From the NCBI GenBank assembly GCA_033239005.1, contig BSQZ01000014.1, positions 4,705,501-4,769,500 on the forward strand: a DNA stretch of 64,000 nucleotides, in the 5' to 3' direction. How positions within the stretch are numbered: the stretch's first letter is position 1; each line of letters begins with the position of its first letter. This stretch comes from Lamellibrachia satsuma (lineage: Eukaryota; Annelida; Polychaeta; Sabellida; Siboglinidae). The translations under genes and the position numbers were made by a program. This document shows, in pieces, positions 50,505 through 60,279 of the stretch. The notes below the pieces were generated by a model. The model saw only the letters and a program-made list of their open reading frames with translations, did not search any database and was not told where the DNA came from.

Positions 50505-50660
50505 ATCCAACATTGTCTCTTGCCGTGCACTCATGTATACAGCTGAGTGAACTGAGGCGAAGTGTAGTGAATGAAATTTCCCAAGCTTTGAAATGATAGC
50601 AAGTGGTCCTCTCGATTCAAAGTCTGATGTTCTTTCCATTGACCTACTGCACCCCAGCAC
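50505..50660 (-). mobile_element. SINE remnant in tandem unit A
   Basis: Contains CAGCTGAGTGAACTGAGGCG and GAATGAAATTTCCCAAGCTT, the reversed SINE body, then degraded head sequence. Duplicated with the larger unit at 53195 and 55285, so it predates the duplication. Confidence 0.5.
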
Positions 50661-50820
50661 AGAGTCATATATGTACAGTACAGCCCCAGGCACATGAGTC
50701 ACATATGTACTGTGCAGCCCCAGGCACAGGAGTCATATGTACTGTACAGCCCCAGGCACAGGAGTCATATATGTACGGTACAGCCCCAGGCACAGGAGTC
50801 ATATATGTACTGTACATCTG
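50645..50820 (+). repeat. 33-bp VNTR, unit A of the duplication (about 5 copies)
   Basis: Unit cccaggcacaggagtcatat plus atgtactgtacag. This is the shortest of the three VNTR alleles in the tandem units. Confidence 0.95.
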
Positions 50821-51103
50821 TCAAACACTGTAAGTAAAACTATCACAAAAAGCTTAATGTGTCAGTCTGTTTAATGGGTCTTCTCTAATGGGTCTTCTTG
50901 AAAGCCAAGTTTCTCTAGACATTGCTTGGTTTATTTATGGATGGTTTAGTACACAACGACTTTGTTTGGTTTATTTTTGGATGGTTTAGTAAACAACGAT
51001 TTTGGTTGGTATATTTATGGGTGGTTAAGTGAACAAGCTAGTCATCTGTTTCTCTGTTGACCTTTTATTCTTCACAGGTGTGGTGTTATGAATTTACACT
51101 TAA

Positions 51104-52054
51104 CCTGATGCACCCTGAACACCGAAATTTCGGTGTTGGGATGTAGTGTTCATATTGATCGCTATGTGGCGCCACGCTCGTTCGCTTTGGTTATGCTGTT
51201 GGTGCCCGGATGAAAACAACACATGTGCGGACGTTTTGAGCCACTTCTCGAATCGATCCGTCAATTATTAGTATTTTTGCGAATTTTTTGAAAGTGACCG
51301 ATATTTTGTCAACGTTTTACGATTCATGGTTATGAAGACTATGAGCGGGCATTGCATCTGTTGGGTTTTACATCTGATAATTCGGATGTAAATGACATTA
51401 GTAGCGGCCAAGACAACAACATCGATGTGTCAATGATGTGTTTTTACTGTATTCATTGTCTTTTGACGTAACATTTGCAGAATTACTGCATTTATATCCC
51501 TTGAATTTTTCTTTTCTTTTCCATCAGTTATTATACTACAATACATGGTGTGCTCTGATATATATGTCAATAGATTACATGTACCTATGAAACATTCATT
51601 ATTATGCATTTTGTGAACAGTTTTGTGTGCTTTATATGTATATATGCGATCAACCAAAATCATAGTACTTGCATGCTAATTGTAATATTTCACAGGTAAA
51701 TGCAGATATTATTATAATTTCTCTTGCTGCTCATAGAGGACATGTAGGCCTACCTTGCAGTACCAAACTTGCCTTATTTTGTGCTTTATTGTGTCCATGA
51801 GTGACGAAATAAAACTAGATTTTGTATTTAATTTTTCACTTTGCGATTGTTTACATATGCTAATTATATGCTAATTAGCCACAGTTAATCATAACATTGA
51901 TAGTGTTATTACCATTGGTAAGATAAATATTCTGTGATTCAGAATATGTATATATTGTAAGGGTTTTGATGAAGACTTTATGTCTTACAGTGCATTTCAT
52001 AATCCCATGGGTTGAAACAAAATCAACTCCCCCAGAAATTCAGGGCTTATCAGG
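51104..52054 (+). mobile_element. piggyBac-like element with TTAA duplication and empty paralogous sites
   Basis: A 951-bp insertion flanked by TTAA (51100-51103 and 52055-52058). Ends are inverted repeats CCTGATGCACCCTGAA and CCTGATAAGCCCTGAA (13 of 16 identical). The sibling tandem units read acacTTAAtacacc with a single TTAA, which is the pre-insertion state. TTAA targeting and CC-initial ends are piggyBac-superfamily traits. A short open frame (51298-51471) includes an acidic stretch TSDNSDVNDISSGQDNN, resembling the acidic N-terminus of such transposases, but no catalytic region is present, so it is non-autonomous. Confidence 0.85.
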
Positions 52055-52452
52055 TTAATACACCATCACTAACTTGCAGCCACATAACACAGTGTCATTC
52101 TGTCTGGCTCTCTCTAAACACTGACAAACTGCAGTAAATAGATTAGTAGCGTGTAATTAGTGTAGATTGCCAACCTAAATGTCACCTTAGAAACCAGCTA
52201 GACATCCCAGTCTGGCTACCTCATTGGGTCACCCTGACCTGGGTAATTATCAGCTTGCCTGGGGGGTAGGTTCTGGAAAGGACTGTTTACAAGCTATGCC
52301 TGACATCAACAGGCTGCCATGTTTTGTGTGAATTCTGGGAGATTTATGAACACTTCAGTGTGGTTTTGATTTACAAACAGTTTATCAAATAACCTCTTTT
52401 AACAAATTATCCCCAGTTTTCTTAATTATTATTTATACCTTTTATGGTGTAG

Positions 52453-52538
52453 GCACTGATCAAGACTACGAGAACATCACCGACCTTGCTTATTTCGAGT
52501 CAGTTCCCTCCACATTTTATATATTTTTGTTGCCATAG
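52453..52538 (+). other. Exon-like segment with DYENI motif, unit B
   Basis: After a pyrimidine-rich acceptor (ACCTTTTATGGTGTAG) the frame reads TDQDYENITDLAYFESVP and stops at TAG 52536. The tyrosine motifs YENI (SH2/Grb2-like YxN) and YFES suggest a cytoplasmic tail segment. The same segment recurs in two later units; in the first unit (near 49835) a junction has removed it. A donor GTCAGT or GTTCCC is possible but weak. Confidence 0.25.
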
Positions 52539-53194
52539 TTATTGCAGTGGCAACTCCTACAGCTTGGCTTGTATCCAGAGTTTCTTTCTCCTGAATCACT
52601 TTCCTACTAGGACTAATGAGTCTGATCTGCCCAATATGTTTGATGGACTCTTGCTTTATGGACTATACTCCAGTGGACTAATTATGCAGTGACCTATATT
52701 TCACTTTCTTCCAGGATTATGTGGCTCAACTGTACACTTTTATCTGGTAAAATCCAAAGTTGACAGAAACAGACTTTTCACACAAGTTGTTTATGGGATA
52801 GTGCAACATTCATTATTACAGGACAACTGCAGAAACCACAGCTGCACTTTCTGACCCAAGTTTTTTGCAAATCGTTAACTATATTAATAGCCATTTTAAG
52901 ACTGTAGCTGAACAATATATTATACAATCCAGTCATAAAATACGCATTATGTAATTGCACCTAAACATAGACTACTAAATCATTGTCCTTATTGTTACAT
53001 GTATAAAATGAATAGACCATTATACATGGATGTAAATGGTGGCACATGTGAAAAAGGCAAGTTGTTATATAGCGCGGGATGCAGTCCTCAGGAGCATTCC
53101 AACAATAACTCGACTTGTGTAGAAAGTATTCAGCCATGATAGCATTACTGCACAGACTATATTCGTTCACATGTATCCAACATTGTCTCTTGCC

Positions 53195-53330
53195 ATGTAC
53201 TCATTTAAACAGCTGAGTGAACTGAGGCGAAGTGTAGTGAATGAAATTTCCCAAGCTTTGAAATGATAGCAAGTGGTCCTCTCGATTCAAAGTCTGATAT
53301 TCTTTCCATTGACCTACTGCACCCCAGCAC
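53195..53330 (-). mobile_element. SINE remnant in tandem unit B
   Basis: Same remnant as at 50505, carried along by the segmental duplication. Confidence 0.5.
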
Positions 53331-53855
53331 AGAGTCATATATGTCCTCTACAGCCCCAGGCATAGGAGTCATATGTACTGTACAGCCCAAGGAACTTGAG
53401 TCACATATGTACTGTACAGCCCCAGGCACAGGAGTCATATATGTACTGTGCAGCCCTAGGCACAGGAGTCATATATGTACTGTGCAGCCCTAGGCACAGG
53501 AGTCGTATGTACTGTACAGCCCCAGGCACATGAGTCACATATGTACTGTACAGCCCCAGGCACAGGAGTCATATATGTACTGTAAAGCCCTAGGCACATG
53601 AGTCATATATGTACTGTGCAGCCCTAGGCACAGGAGTCGTATCTACTGTACAGCCCCAGGCACAAGATACATATATGTACTGTACAGTCCCAGGCACAGG
53701 AGTCATATATGTACTGTGCAGCCCTAGGCACAGGAGTCGTATCTACTGTACAGCCCCAGGCACAAGATACATATATGTACTGTACAGTCCCAGGCACAGG
53801 AGTCATATATGTACGGTACAGCCCTAGGCACAGGAGTCATATATGTACTGTACAT
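53330..53855 (+). repeat. 33-bp VNTR, unit B (about 16 copies)
   Basis: Same unit as at 50645. It includes a nested duplication of about 100 bp (the gtatctactgtacagcccc block occurs twice). Confidence 0.95.
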
Positions 53856-54541
53856 CCGTCAAACACGGTAAGTAAAACTATCACAAAAAGCTTAATGTGT
53901 CAGTCTGTTTAATGGGTCTTCTCTAATGGGTCTTCTTGAAAGCCAAGTTTCTCTAGACATTGCTTGGTTTATTTATGGATGGTTTAGTACACAACGACTT
54001 TGGTTGGTTTATTTTTGGATGGTTTAGTACACAACAATTTTGGTTGGTTTATTTATGGGTGGTTAAGTGAACAAGCTAGTCATCTGTTTCTCTGTTGACC
54101 TTTTATTCTTCACAGGTGTGGTGTTATGAATTTACACTTAATACACCATCACTAACTTGCAGCCACATAACACAGTGTCATTCTGTCTGGCTCTCTCTAA
54201 ACACTGACAAACTGCAGTAAATAGATTAGCAGCATGTAATTAGTGTAGATTGCCAACCTAAATGTCACCTTAGAAACCAGCTAGACATCCCAGTCTGGTG
54301 ACCTCATTGGGTCACCCTGACCTGGGTAATTATCAGCTTGCAGTTACCCTGGGGGTAGGTTCTGGAAAGGACTGATTACAAGCTATGCCTGACATCAACA
54401 GGCTGCCATGTTTTATGTGAATTCTGGAAGATTTATGAACACTTCAGTGTGGTTTTGATTTACAAACAGTTTATCAAATAACCTCTTTTAACAAATTATC
54501 CCCAGTTTTCTTAATTATTATTTATACCTTTTATGGTGTAG

Positions 54542-54627
54542 GCACTGATCAAGACTACGAGAACACCACCGACCTTGCTTGTTTCGAGTCAGTTCCCTCC
54601 ACATTTTATATTTTTCTGTTGCCATAA
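54542..54627 (+). other. Exon-like segment with DYENT motif, unit C
   Basis: Duplicate of the 52453 segment with the same acceptor, reading TDQDYENTTDLACFESVP and stopping at TAA 54625. Relative to unit B it has I-to-T and Y-to-C changes, removing both apparent SH2-type features. Confidence 0.22.
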
Positions 54628-55284
54628 TTACTTCAGTAGCAACTCCTACAGCTTGGCTTGTATCCAGAGTTTCCTTCTCCTGGATCACTTGTCTACCAGG
54701 ACTAATGAGTCTCATCTATCCAATATGTTTGATGGACTCTTGCTTGATGGACTATACTCCAGTGGACTAATTATGCAGTGACCTATATTTCACTTTCTTT
54801 CAGGATTATGTGGCTGAACTGTAAACACTTTTATCTGGTTAAAATCCAAAGTTGACAGAAACAGACTTTTCACACAAGTTGTTTATGGGATAGTGCAACA
54901 TTCATTATTACACAACTGCAGAAACCACAGATGCACTTTCTGACCAAGTTTTTTACAAATCATTAACTAGATTAATAGCCATTTTATGACTGTAGCTGAA
55001 CAATATATTATACAATCCAGTCATAAAATGCGCATTATGTAATTGCACCTAAACATGGACTACTAAATCATTGTCCTTATTGTTACATGTATAAAATGAA
55101 TAGACCATTATACATGGATGTAAATGGTGGCACATGTGAAAAAGGCAAGTTGTTATATAGCACGGGATGCAGTCCTCAGGACCATTCCAACCATAACTCG
55201 ACTTCTGTAGAAAGTATTCAGCCATGATAGCATTACTGCACAGACTATATTCGTTCACATGTATCCAACATTGTCTCTTGCCAT

Positions 55285-55420
55285 GTACTCATTTAAACAG
55301 CTGAGTGAACTGAGGCGAAGTGTAGTGAATGAAATTTCCCAAGCTTTGAAATGATAGCAAGTGGTCCTCTCGATTCAAAGTCTGATGTTCTTTCCATTGA
55401 CCTACTGCACCCCAGCACAG
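55285..55420 (-). mobile_element. SINE remnant in tandem unit C
   Basis: Same remnant as at 50505, carried along by the segmental duplication. Confidence 0.5.
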
Positions 55421-56110
55421 AGTCATATATATCCTCTACAGCCCCAGGCACAGGAGTCATATGTACTGTAAGCACAGGAGTCATATATGTACTGTACAGC
55501 CCCAGGCACAGGAGTCATATATGTACTGTCAGCCCCAGGCACAGGAGTCATATATGTACTGTACAGCCCTAGACACATGAGTCATATATGTACTGTACAG
55601 CCCTAGGCACATGAGTCATATATGTCCTCTATAGCCACAGGCACAGGAGTCATATGTACTGTAAGCCCCAAGCACAGGAGTCATATATGTACTGTACAGC
55701 CCCAGGCACAGGAGTCATATATGTACTGTCAGCCCCAGGCAAATGAGTCATATATATACTATGCAGTCCCAGGCACAGGAGTCATATATGTACTGTACAG
55801 CCCCAGGAACAGGAGTCATATATGTACTGTACAGCCCCAGGCACAGGAGTCATATATGTACTGTACAACCCCTGGCACAGGAGTCATATATGTACTGTAC
55901 AGCCCTAGAAACATGAGTCATATATGTACTGTGCAGCCCCAGGCACAGGAGTCATATATGTACTGTCAGCCCCAGGCACATGAGTCATATATGTACTGTG
56001 CAGTCCCAGGCACAGGAGTCATATATGTACTGTACAGCCCCAGGAACAAGAGTCATATATGTACTGTACAGCCCCAGGCACAGGAGTCACATATGTACTG
56101 TACATCCATC
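55420..56110 (+). repeat. 33-bp VNTR, unit C (about 21 copies)
   Basis: Same unit as at 50645, with several copies lacking three bases (gtactgtcagcc). Confidence 0.95.
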
Positions 56111-56760
56111 AAACACTGTAAGTAAAACTATCACAAAAAGCTTAATGTGTCAGTCTGTTTAATGGGTCTTCTCGAATGCGTCTTCTTGAAAGCCAAGTTT
56201 CTCTAGACATTGGTTGGTTTATTTATGGATGGTTTAGTACACAACGACTTTGGTTGGTTTATTTTTGGATGGTTTATTTACGGGTGGTTAAGTGAACAAG
56301 CTAGTCATGTGTTTCTCTGTTGACCTTTTATTCTTCACAGGTGTGGTGTTATGAATTTACACTTAATACACCATCACTAACTTGCAGCAACATAACACAG
56401 TGTCATTCTGTCTGGCTCTCTCTAAACACTGACAAACTGCAGTAAATAGATTAGTAGCATGTAATTAGTGTAGATTGCCAACCTAAATGCCACCTTAGAA
56501 ACCAGCTAGACATCCCAGTCTGGCCACCTCATTGGGTCACCCTGACCTGGGTAATTATCAGCTTGCCTGGGGGGTAGGTTCTGGAAAGGACTGTTTACAA
56601 GCTATGCCTGACATCAACAGGCTGCCATGTTTTATGTGAATTCTGGGAGATTTATGAACACTTCAGTGTGGTTTTGATTTACAAACAGTTTATCAAATAA
56701 CCTCTTTTAACAAATTATCCCCAGTTCTCTTAATTATTATTTATACCTTTTATGGTGTAG

Positions 56761-56846
56761 GCACTGATCAAGACTACGAGAACACCACCGACCTTGCTTG
56801 TTTCGAGTCAGTTCCCTCCACATTTTATATTTTTCTGTTGCCATAA
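56761..56846 (+). other. Exon-like segment with DYENT motif, unit D
   Basis: Third copy of the 52453 segment, with the same acceptor and the same reading as unit C (TDQDYENTTDLACFESVP, stop at 56844). It lies 176 bases upstream of the terminal exon candidate at 57023. Confidence 0.22.
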
Positions 56847-57022
56847 TTACTTCAGTAGCAACTCCTACAGCTTGGCTTGTATCCAGAGTTTCCTTCTCCT
56901 GGATCACTTGTCTACCAGGACTAATGAGTCTCATCTGTCCAATATGTTTGATGGACTCTTGCTTGATGGACTATACTCCAGTGGACTAATTATGCAGTGA
57001 CCTATATTTCACTTTCTTTCAG

Positions 57023-57154
57023 GATTATGTGGAAGAAATAAATTTTATCTGGAACAATCCAAAAACCAGCGTGTTCACACCAGTTGTTTATGACATAGTT
57101 TTATATTCCCTCGTACAGGGCAATATTGGCAGAAATGACATATGCACTTTCTGA
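57023..57154 (+). CDS. Candidate terminal exon in the divergent unit of the tandem duplication
   Basis: Follows an excellent acceptor (TATATTTCACTTTCTTTCAG) in phase 0 and stays open for 43 codons to TGA at 57152. It starts DYVEEINFIWNNPK, continues VFTPVVYDIVLYSLVQGN and ends NDICTF. AATAAA signals follow at 57268-57277. In the three more leftward units the aligned sequence keeps the acceptor and GATTATGTGG but has stops and indels soon after, so this rightmost copy looks like the parent and the others like decayed duplicates. Function is unknown; tyrosines in DYV, VVYD and LYSL would fit a cytoplasmic tail, but that is inference. Confidence 0.35.
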   Translation, partial: DYVEEINFIWNNPKTSVFTPVVYDIVLYSLVQGNIGRNDICTF

Positions 57155-57267
57155 TCCAAGTTTCTCAAATCGTTAACTGGATTAATCACCATTTTACGAC
57201 TATGAACAATAAATTATACGATCCTATCATAAAATATGCATTATATAACTGTACCAGAACAAGGACA

Positions 57268-57277
57268 AATAAATAAA
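57268..57277 (+). terminator. Overlapping poly(A) signals after the 57-kb terminal exon
   Basis: Two overlapping AATAAA hexamers about 115 bases after the stop at 57154, followed by G/T-containing sequence. They support 57023-57154 as a real 3' end, with the usual caution about AT-rich DNA. Confidence 0.35.
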
Positions 57278-57372
57278 GTTCTTACTGTTACTTCCATAAA
57301 GTTAATAGGCACATTATATGTGGGTGCAACTGGTTGCACAGATAAAAAGGACAGTTTTTATGTAGATATATA

Positions 57373-57378
57373 TATATA

Positions 57379-57415
<37 letters not shown>

Positions 57416-57423
57416 ATATATGT
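57373..57423 (+). repeat. TA microsatellite
   Basis: Interrupted TA repeat with AAGATATA breaks. Confidence 0.9.
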
Positions 57424-57580
57424 CCACCAGTATCTACAGCCAGGTACTCATTCCTTTGCCCATAGTTCGGAGTTGGAATAACGAATGTCAGGACGTGTCC
57501 ACACACATTATGCATTGCACACTGTACCTGCGGGGCTTCAACCTGCTACCAGATGCCTAGAAGGCAACTACAGGCGCATA
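57420..57580 (-). mobile_element. Possible SINE remnant
   Basis: On the minus strand GGTTGAAGCCCC looks like a B box and GAATGAGTACCTGGCTGTAG matches SINE body sequence. It lies next to a TA microsatellite. Confidence 0.3.
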
Positions 57581-57916
57581 AAAGTGCTGCATCCAAAATA
57601 TTTCTAGACACTACGAGTGAAAATGGGCTTAGCAACAAAAAACAACTTGCCTCGAGGAAGAATAAATAACTGTTGTTCTCATCCTCGTCCCAAAAATCCT
57701 TGTTATCATTCCCATTTCCCACACCTGCCCTGGGATCATGACCCTAAATATAGTCCCTCAGCTGTGTGATGTTGCTGCAGCTCATAGACTTACTTGATCT
57801 GAAATCTGTGTCCTCAGGTAATGTTACGACCAATGGCAGTTTTATTGATTAATCACAGTATCAATTTATGTTTACAAAATATCTACAGTGTTCTCTCTTA
57901 GCCCGAGCTGCCTTAC

Positions 57917-58010
57917 AAATGATCAAGACAAATGATCATTATATATGATCATGACAAATGATCATTGCTATCATGACAAATGATCATGACAAATGATTCT
58001 TACTTATGAT
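57917..58010 (+). repeat. Short repeats of atgacaaatgatcat
   Basis: Four or five imperfect copies containing the palindrome ATGATCAT. Confidence 0.8.
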
Positions 58011-58463
58011 TATTATACAGAAAACTGACTTGCTGATATACATACTAATGGTCTAGAAGCTAAATGACTGCTCAGTGTTGGAGACTAGGCTGCACTCTTA
58101 AGTCATCATTTCTATCACATTAATAATTCATGCTGTTGCAGTCACGGTAATTTAGATCTGCTGTCACAAGGGGCAATGTCATCTGTCTTGTGACAATCCT
58201 GTTTGGCTGTCACATCAGTAGTTAGTTCATCATTCCCTCTGCTCTTTACCTATCTCCCCCTCGGAATCCTCCCAATTATAACCTTTCCTTGTTCACACTT
58301 CTTACCATTAGCCCTATCAATGTCTACCATAGTTTCTCATCTAGTCAATCTCCCAAGGCAGAGAAATGCAAATCCACCAAACTGTCAAGTCATTTTTACA
58401 TGATTGACAATGCATGTTGGAGAACTGTGCTTCCACATTTGGCAGTGTAACATGATGACAATC

Positions 58464-58580
58464 TTCCAAATTTGGCAGTCTTCCACCCACCAAGATTATG
58501 ACTTTCTCCAAATCTGGCAGTCTTCCACCCACCAAGATTATGACTTTCTCCAAATCTGGCAGTCTTCCACCCACCAAGAT
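58464..58580 (+). repeat. 42-bp tandem repeat, about three copies
   Basis: Unit tttctccaaatctggcagtc plus ttccacccaccaagattatg; the first copy is partial. Confidence 0.9.
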
Positions 58581-58995
58581 GAGGGAATAAAAATCATGCC
58601 ACCTTTTAAACACAACATACACACTGAATAATGGTGTCCCATTTTTTGATTGAAGGAATTACTTCTGAGTGAATTATATCAGTGAAAAGGTCCAAGATTC
58701 AGGCATTGATTTCCCCAGGTAAAGTTCAACTTCACTACACAATTAGGCATTAATTACCACAGGTGACAAGTGAGGCAATCAAGGTGTCCACACCTGTGGC
58801 TTATTGACCCCTAGCAGATAGAAGAAGTCATTTCTGTGACTGTGTGTTGTAGCTGTTGTTATAGAGACTTGAATGTAACAACATATTCATGCCTTCTTGT
58901 GATACACAATAGTGACATATATTAGAGCGCTTCCTAAATTTTTTGTTTTTATTATGAACAACTGAAGCGATTGGACCATATGACAACCTTCTTAC

Positions 58996-59258
58996 AAAAC
59001 AGTTAAGAAGCATAAACTGAAGTGGTACGGTCATGTATCACGATCATCTGGCCTTGCAAAGACTATCTTGCAAGGTACCGTAAGAGGGGGGAGAAGAAGA
59101 GGTAGACAGAAGAAGAGGTGGGAAGACAACATCAAAGAGTGACAGGAATGGAGTTCACTGACTCCCAGAGGGCTGTCGAGAACAGGGAAACGTGGAGAGA
59201 GCTGGTTAGAAAGTCATCAATGGTGCCCCAACAATCCTTACAGGTAATGGGAAAGTGA
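58996..59258 (+). pseudogene. LINE C-terminal fragment of the KLKWYGHV type
   Basis: Plus-strand reading KLKWYGHVSRSSGLAKTILQ, then TVRGGRRRGRQKKRWEDN followed by a stop; one base further the frame resumes as GMEFTDSQRAVENRETWREL through VRKSSMVPQ to a stop at 59256. The sequence L(K/R)WYGHV...RRGRQKKRW.DNI is typical of the C-terminal region of RTE-like endonuclease/reverse-transcriptase LINEs of invertebrates. A single-base deletion breaks it; upstream parts are absent. Confidence 0.75.
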
Positions 59259-59289
59259 AGTGAAGTGAACCAATCTAAACACTACGACA

Positions 59290-59450
59290 TGCGACTATCT
59301 AGACACTACAACATGCTAGCTCTAGTGTAGATAACGACATACTAGCTCTAGTGTCGCCTACGACATGCTAGTTCTAGTGTCAACTATCTATGACATGCTA
59401 GCTCTAGTGTCGACTATCTATGACATGCTAGCTCTAGTGTTGACTATGAC
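59290..59450 (+). repeat. Tandem repeats of gacatgctagctctagtgtc
   Basis: Five or six imperfect copies, period about 27-30 bp, starting shortly after the LINE fragment at 58996-59258. Confidence 0.85.
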
Positions 59451-59734
59451 GACGCATGACTTGGAATTTTTTTCAAACTGTTTCTGATTCCACTGAAAGA
59501 AGTGATACGATATCATTATCCTTCAGAAATACAAAAATACGTTTTTAGGAAGTTGTAAACAATATTAGGTGACGGTGACGGGAACGAGAACACGATTCTT
59601 TCCCCTGTCATTTTTCACAACGTTACAAGCTGCTCGCATTCGACATTTATTAAGCATTATTTTATTAGTTATATATAAGATTAGTTTGTGGGATGTCAGG
59701 CTCCCGTGCCAGATTGTCGTTGAAGACACCATCA

Positions 59735-59818
59735 CCTGCCCAGTGGCAGTACATGACTGGGCCACAGTGCCATCCCCGGCCCAGTGGCAGTACATGACTG
59801 GGCCACAGTGCCAATCCC
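59735..59818 (+). repeat. 41-bp tandem duplication
   Basis: Two copies of cccagtggcagtacatgact plus gggccacagtgcc. Confidence 0.9.
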
Positions 59819-60032
59819 ACACTGCAAATCGTGCGAGGGTGCTGGCGTGGGTAAACGGATTACACTGCATAATATTAAGATCGATAGCAATATACTAGAA
59901 TAGTAATTAAAAAATACAGCAAATATCATCGATGCATAGTTACGTGGGCGTAAGTTGAAACTGAAAGCAGGCCAAATGCAAATCAAACGATTGTCCACAT
60001 AATCCAAAATATCGGCAATGCTTCTAGACATC

Positions 60033-60056
60033 TTTATTAACGCTAATTATTTTATT
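60033..60056 (-). terminator. Two poly(A) signals after the 60.1-kb terminal exon
   Basis: Two minus-strand AATAAA hexamers at 60051-60056 and 60033-60038, about 50 and 70 bases after the stop of the exon ending at 60107. The close pairing with an open terminal frame makes them more credible than isolated hexamers. Confidence 0.45.
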
Positions 60057-60106
60057 TCCTCACGAACGTTGATGTTTAATACTTTGTGGCAGTATATGTC
60101 GACAGC

Positions 60107-60271
60107 TTAAGCTGGCACAAAGACCACCTTTTTGGCATCACTATTCAGTTCACCAGCGTTGACTCCATAAGGCACTTGCGGAGGCTTGGATAAGTGCGCA
60201 CTTAGCAGACCAGCAAGGACTCGGCTGTTAATGGAGGCACACACGTAGCTGGTCCAACAGCGGTTCGTTTG
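60107..60271 (-). CDS. Terminal exon of an unidentified minus-strand gene
   Basis: A 54-codon frame plus stop, opening directly after a candidate acceptor (ACTTGACAG, 60272) in phase 0 and closed upstream by a stop inside the presumed intron. The residues look protein-like: two cysteines near the start (RCWTSYVCAS), a hydrophobic helix-like stretch (SRVLAGLLSAHL), then SKPPQVPYGVNAGEL and the C-terminus KKVVFVPA. Only about 50 and 70 bases beyond the stop lie two AATAAA signals, giving a short, well-formed 3' UTR. I do not recognise the family. Upstream exons should lie to the right on the minus strand; none was found with confidence up to the window edge. The local GC is higher than in the flanks, as expected for coding DNA. 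Confidence 0.45.
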   Translation of the reverse strand, partial: QTNRCWTSYVCASINSRVLAGLLSAHLSKPPQVPYGVNAGELNSDAKKVVFVPA

Positions 60272-60279
60272 CTGTCAAG

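Larger units (their letters stand above)
49752..57290 (+). repeat. Tandem segmental duplication, units of about 2.1-2.7 kb
   Basis: The anchor attatgcagtgacc recurs at 50011, 52681, 54770 and 56989 (spacings 2670, 2089, 2219), with a truncated copy near 49757. Units share, in order: exon-like sequences, a SINE remnant, a 33-bp VNTR, a block ending in TTATTCTTCACAG, and a DYEN-type segment. Length differences are explained by VNTR copy number and by a 951-bp transposon in the first full unit. The partial unit at the left joins ccaaagttg directly to cctccatattt, a deletion junction. The right-hand unit after about 57020 diverges strongly, implying an older copy or the parent. Confidence 0.9.

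Noticed and set aside
55622..56125. 167-codon frame (QAQESYMYC)
   Set aside because: 33-bp VNTR read in frame; the equivalent arrays in sibling units do not keep one frame.
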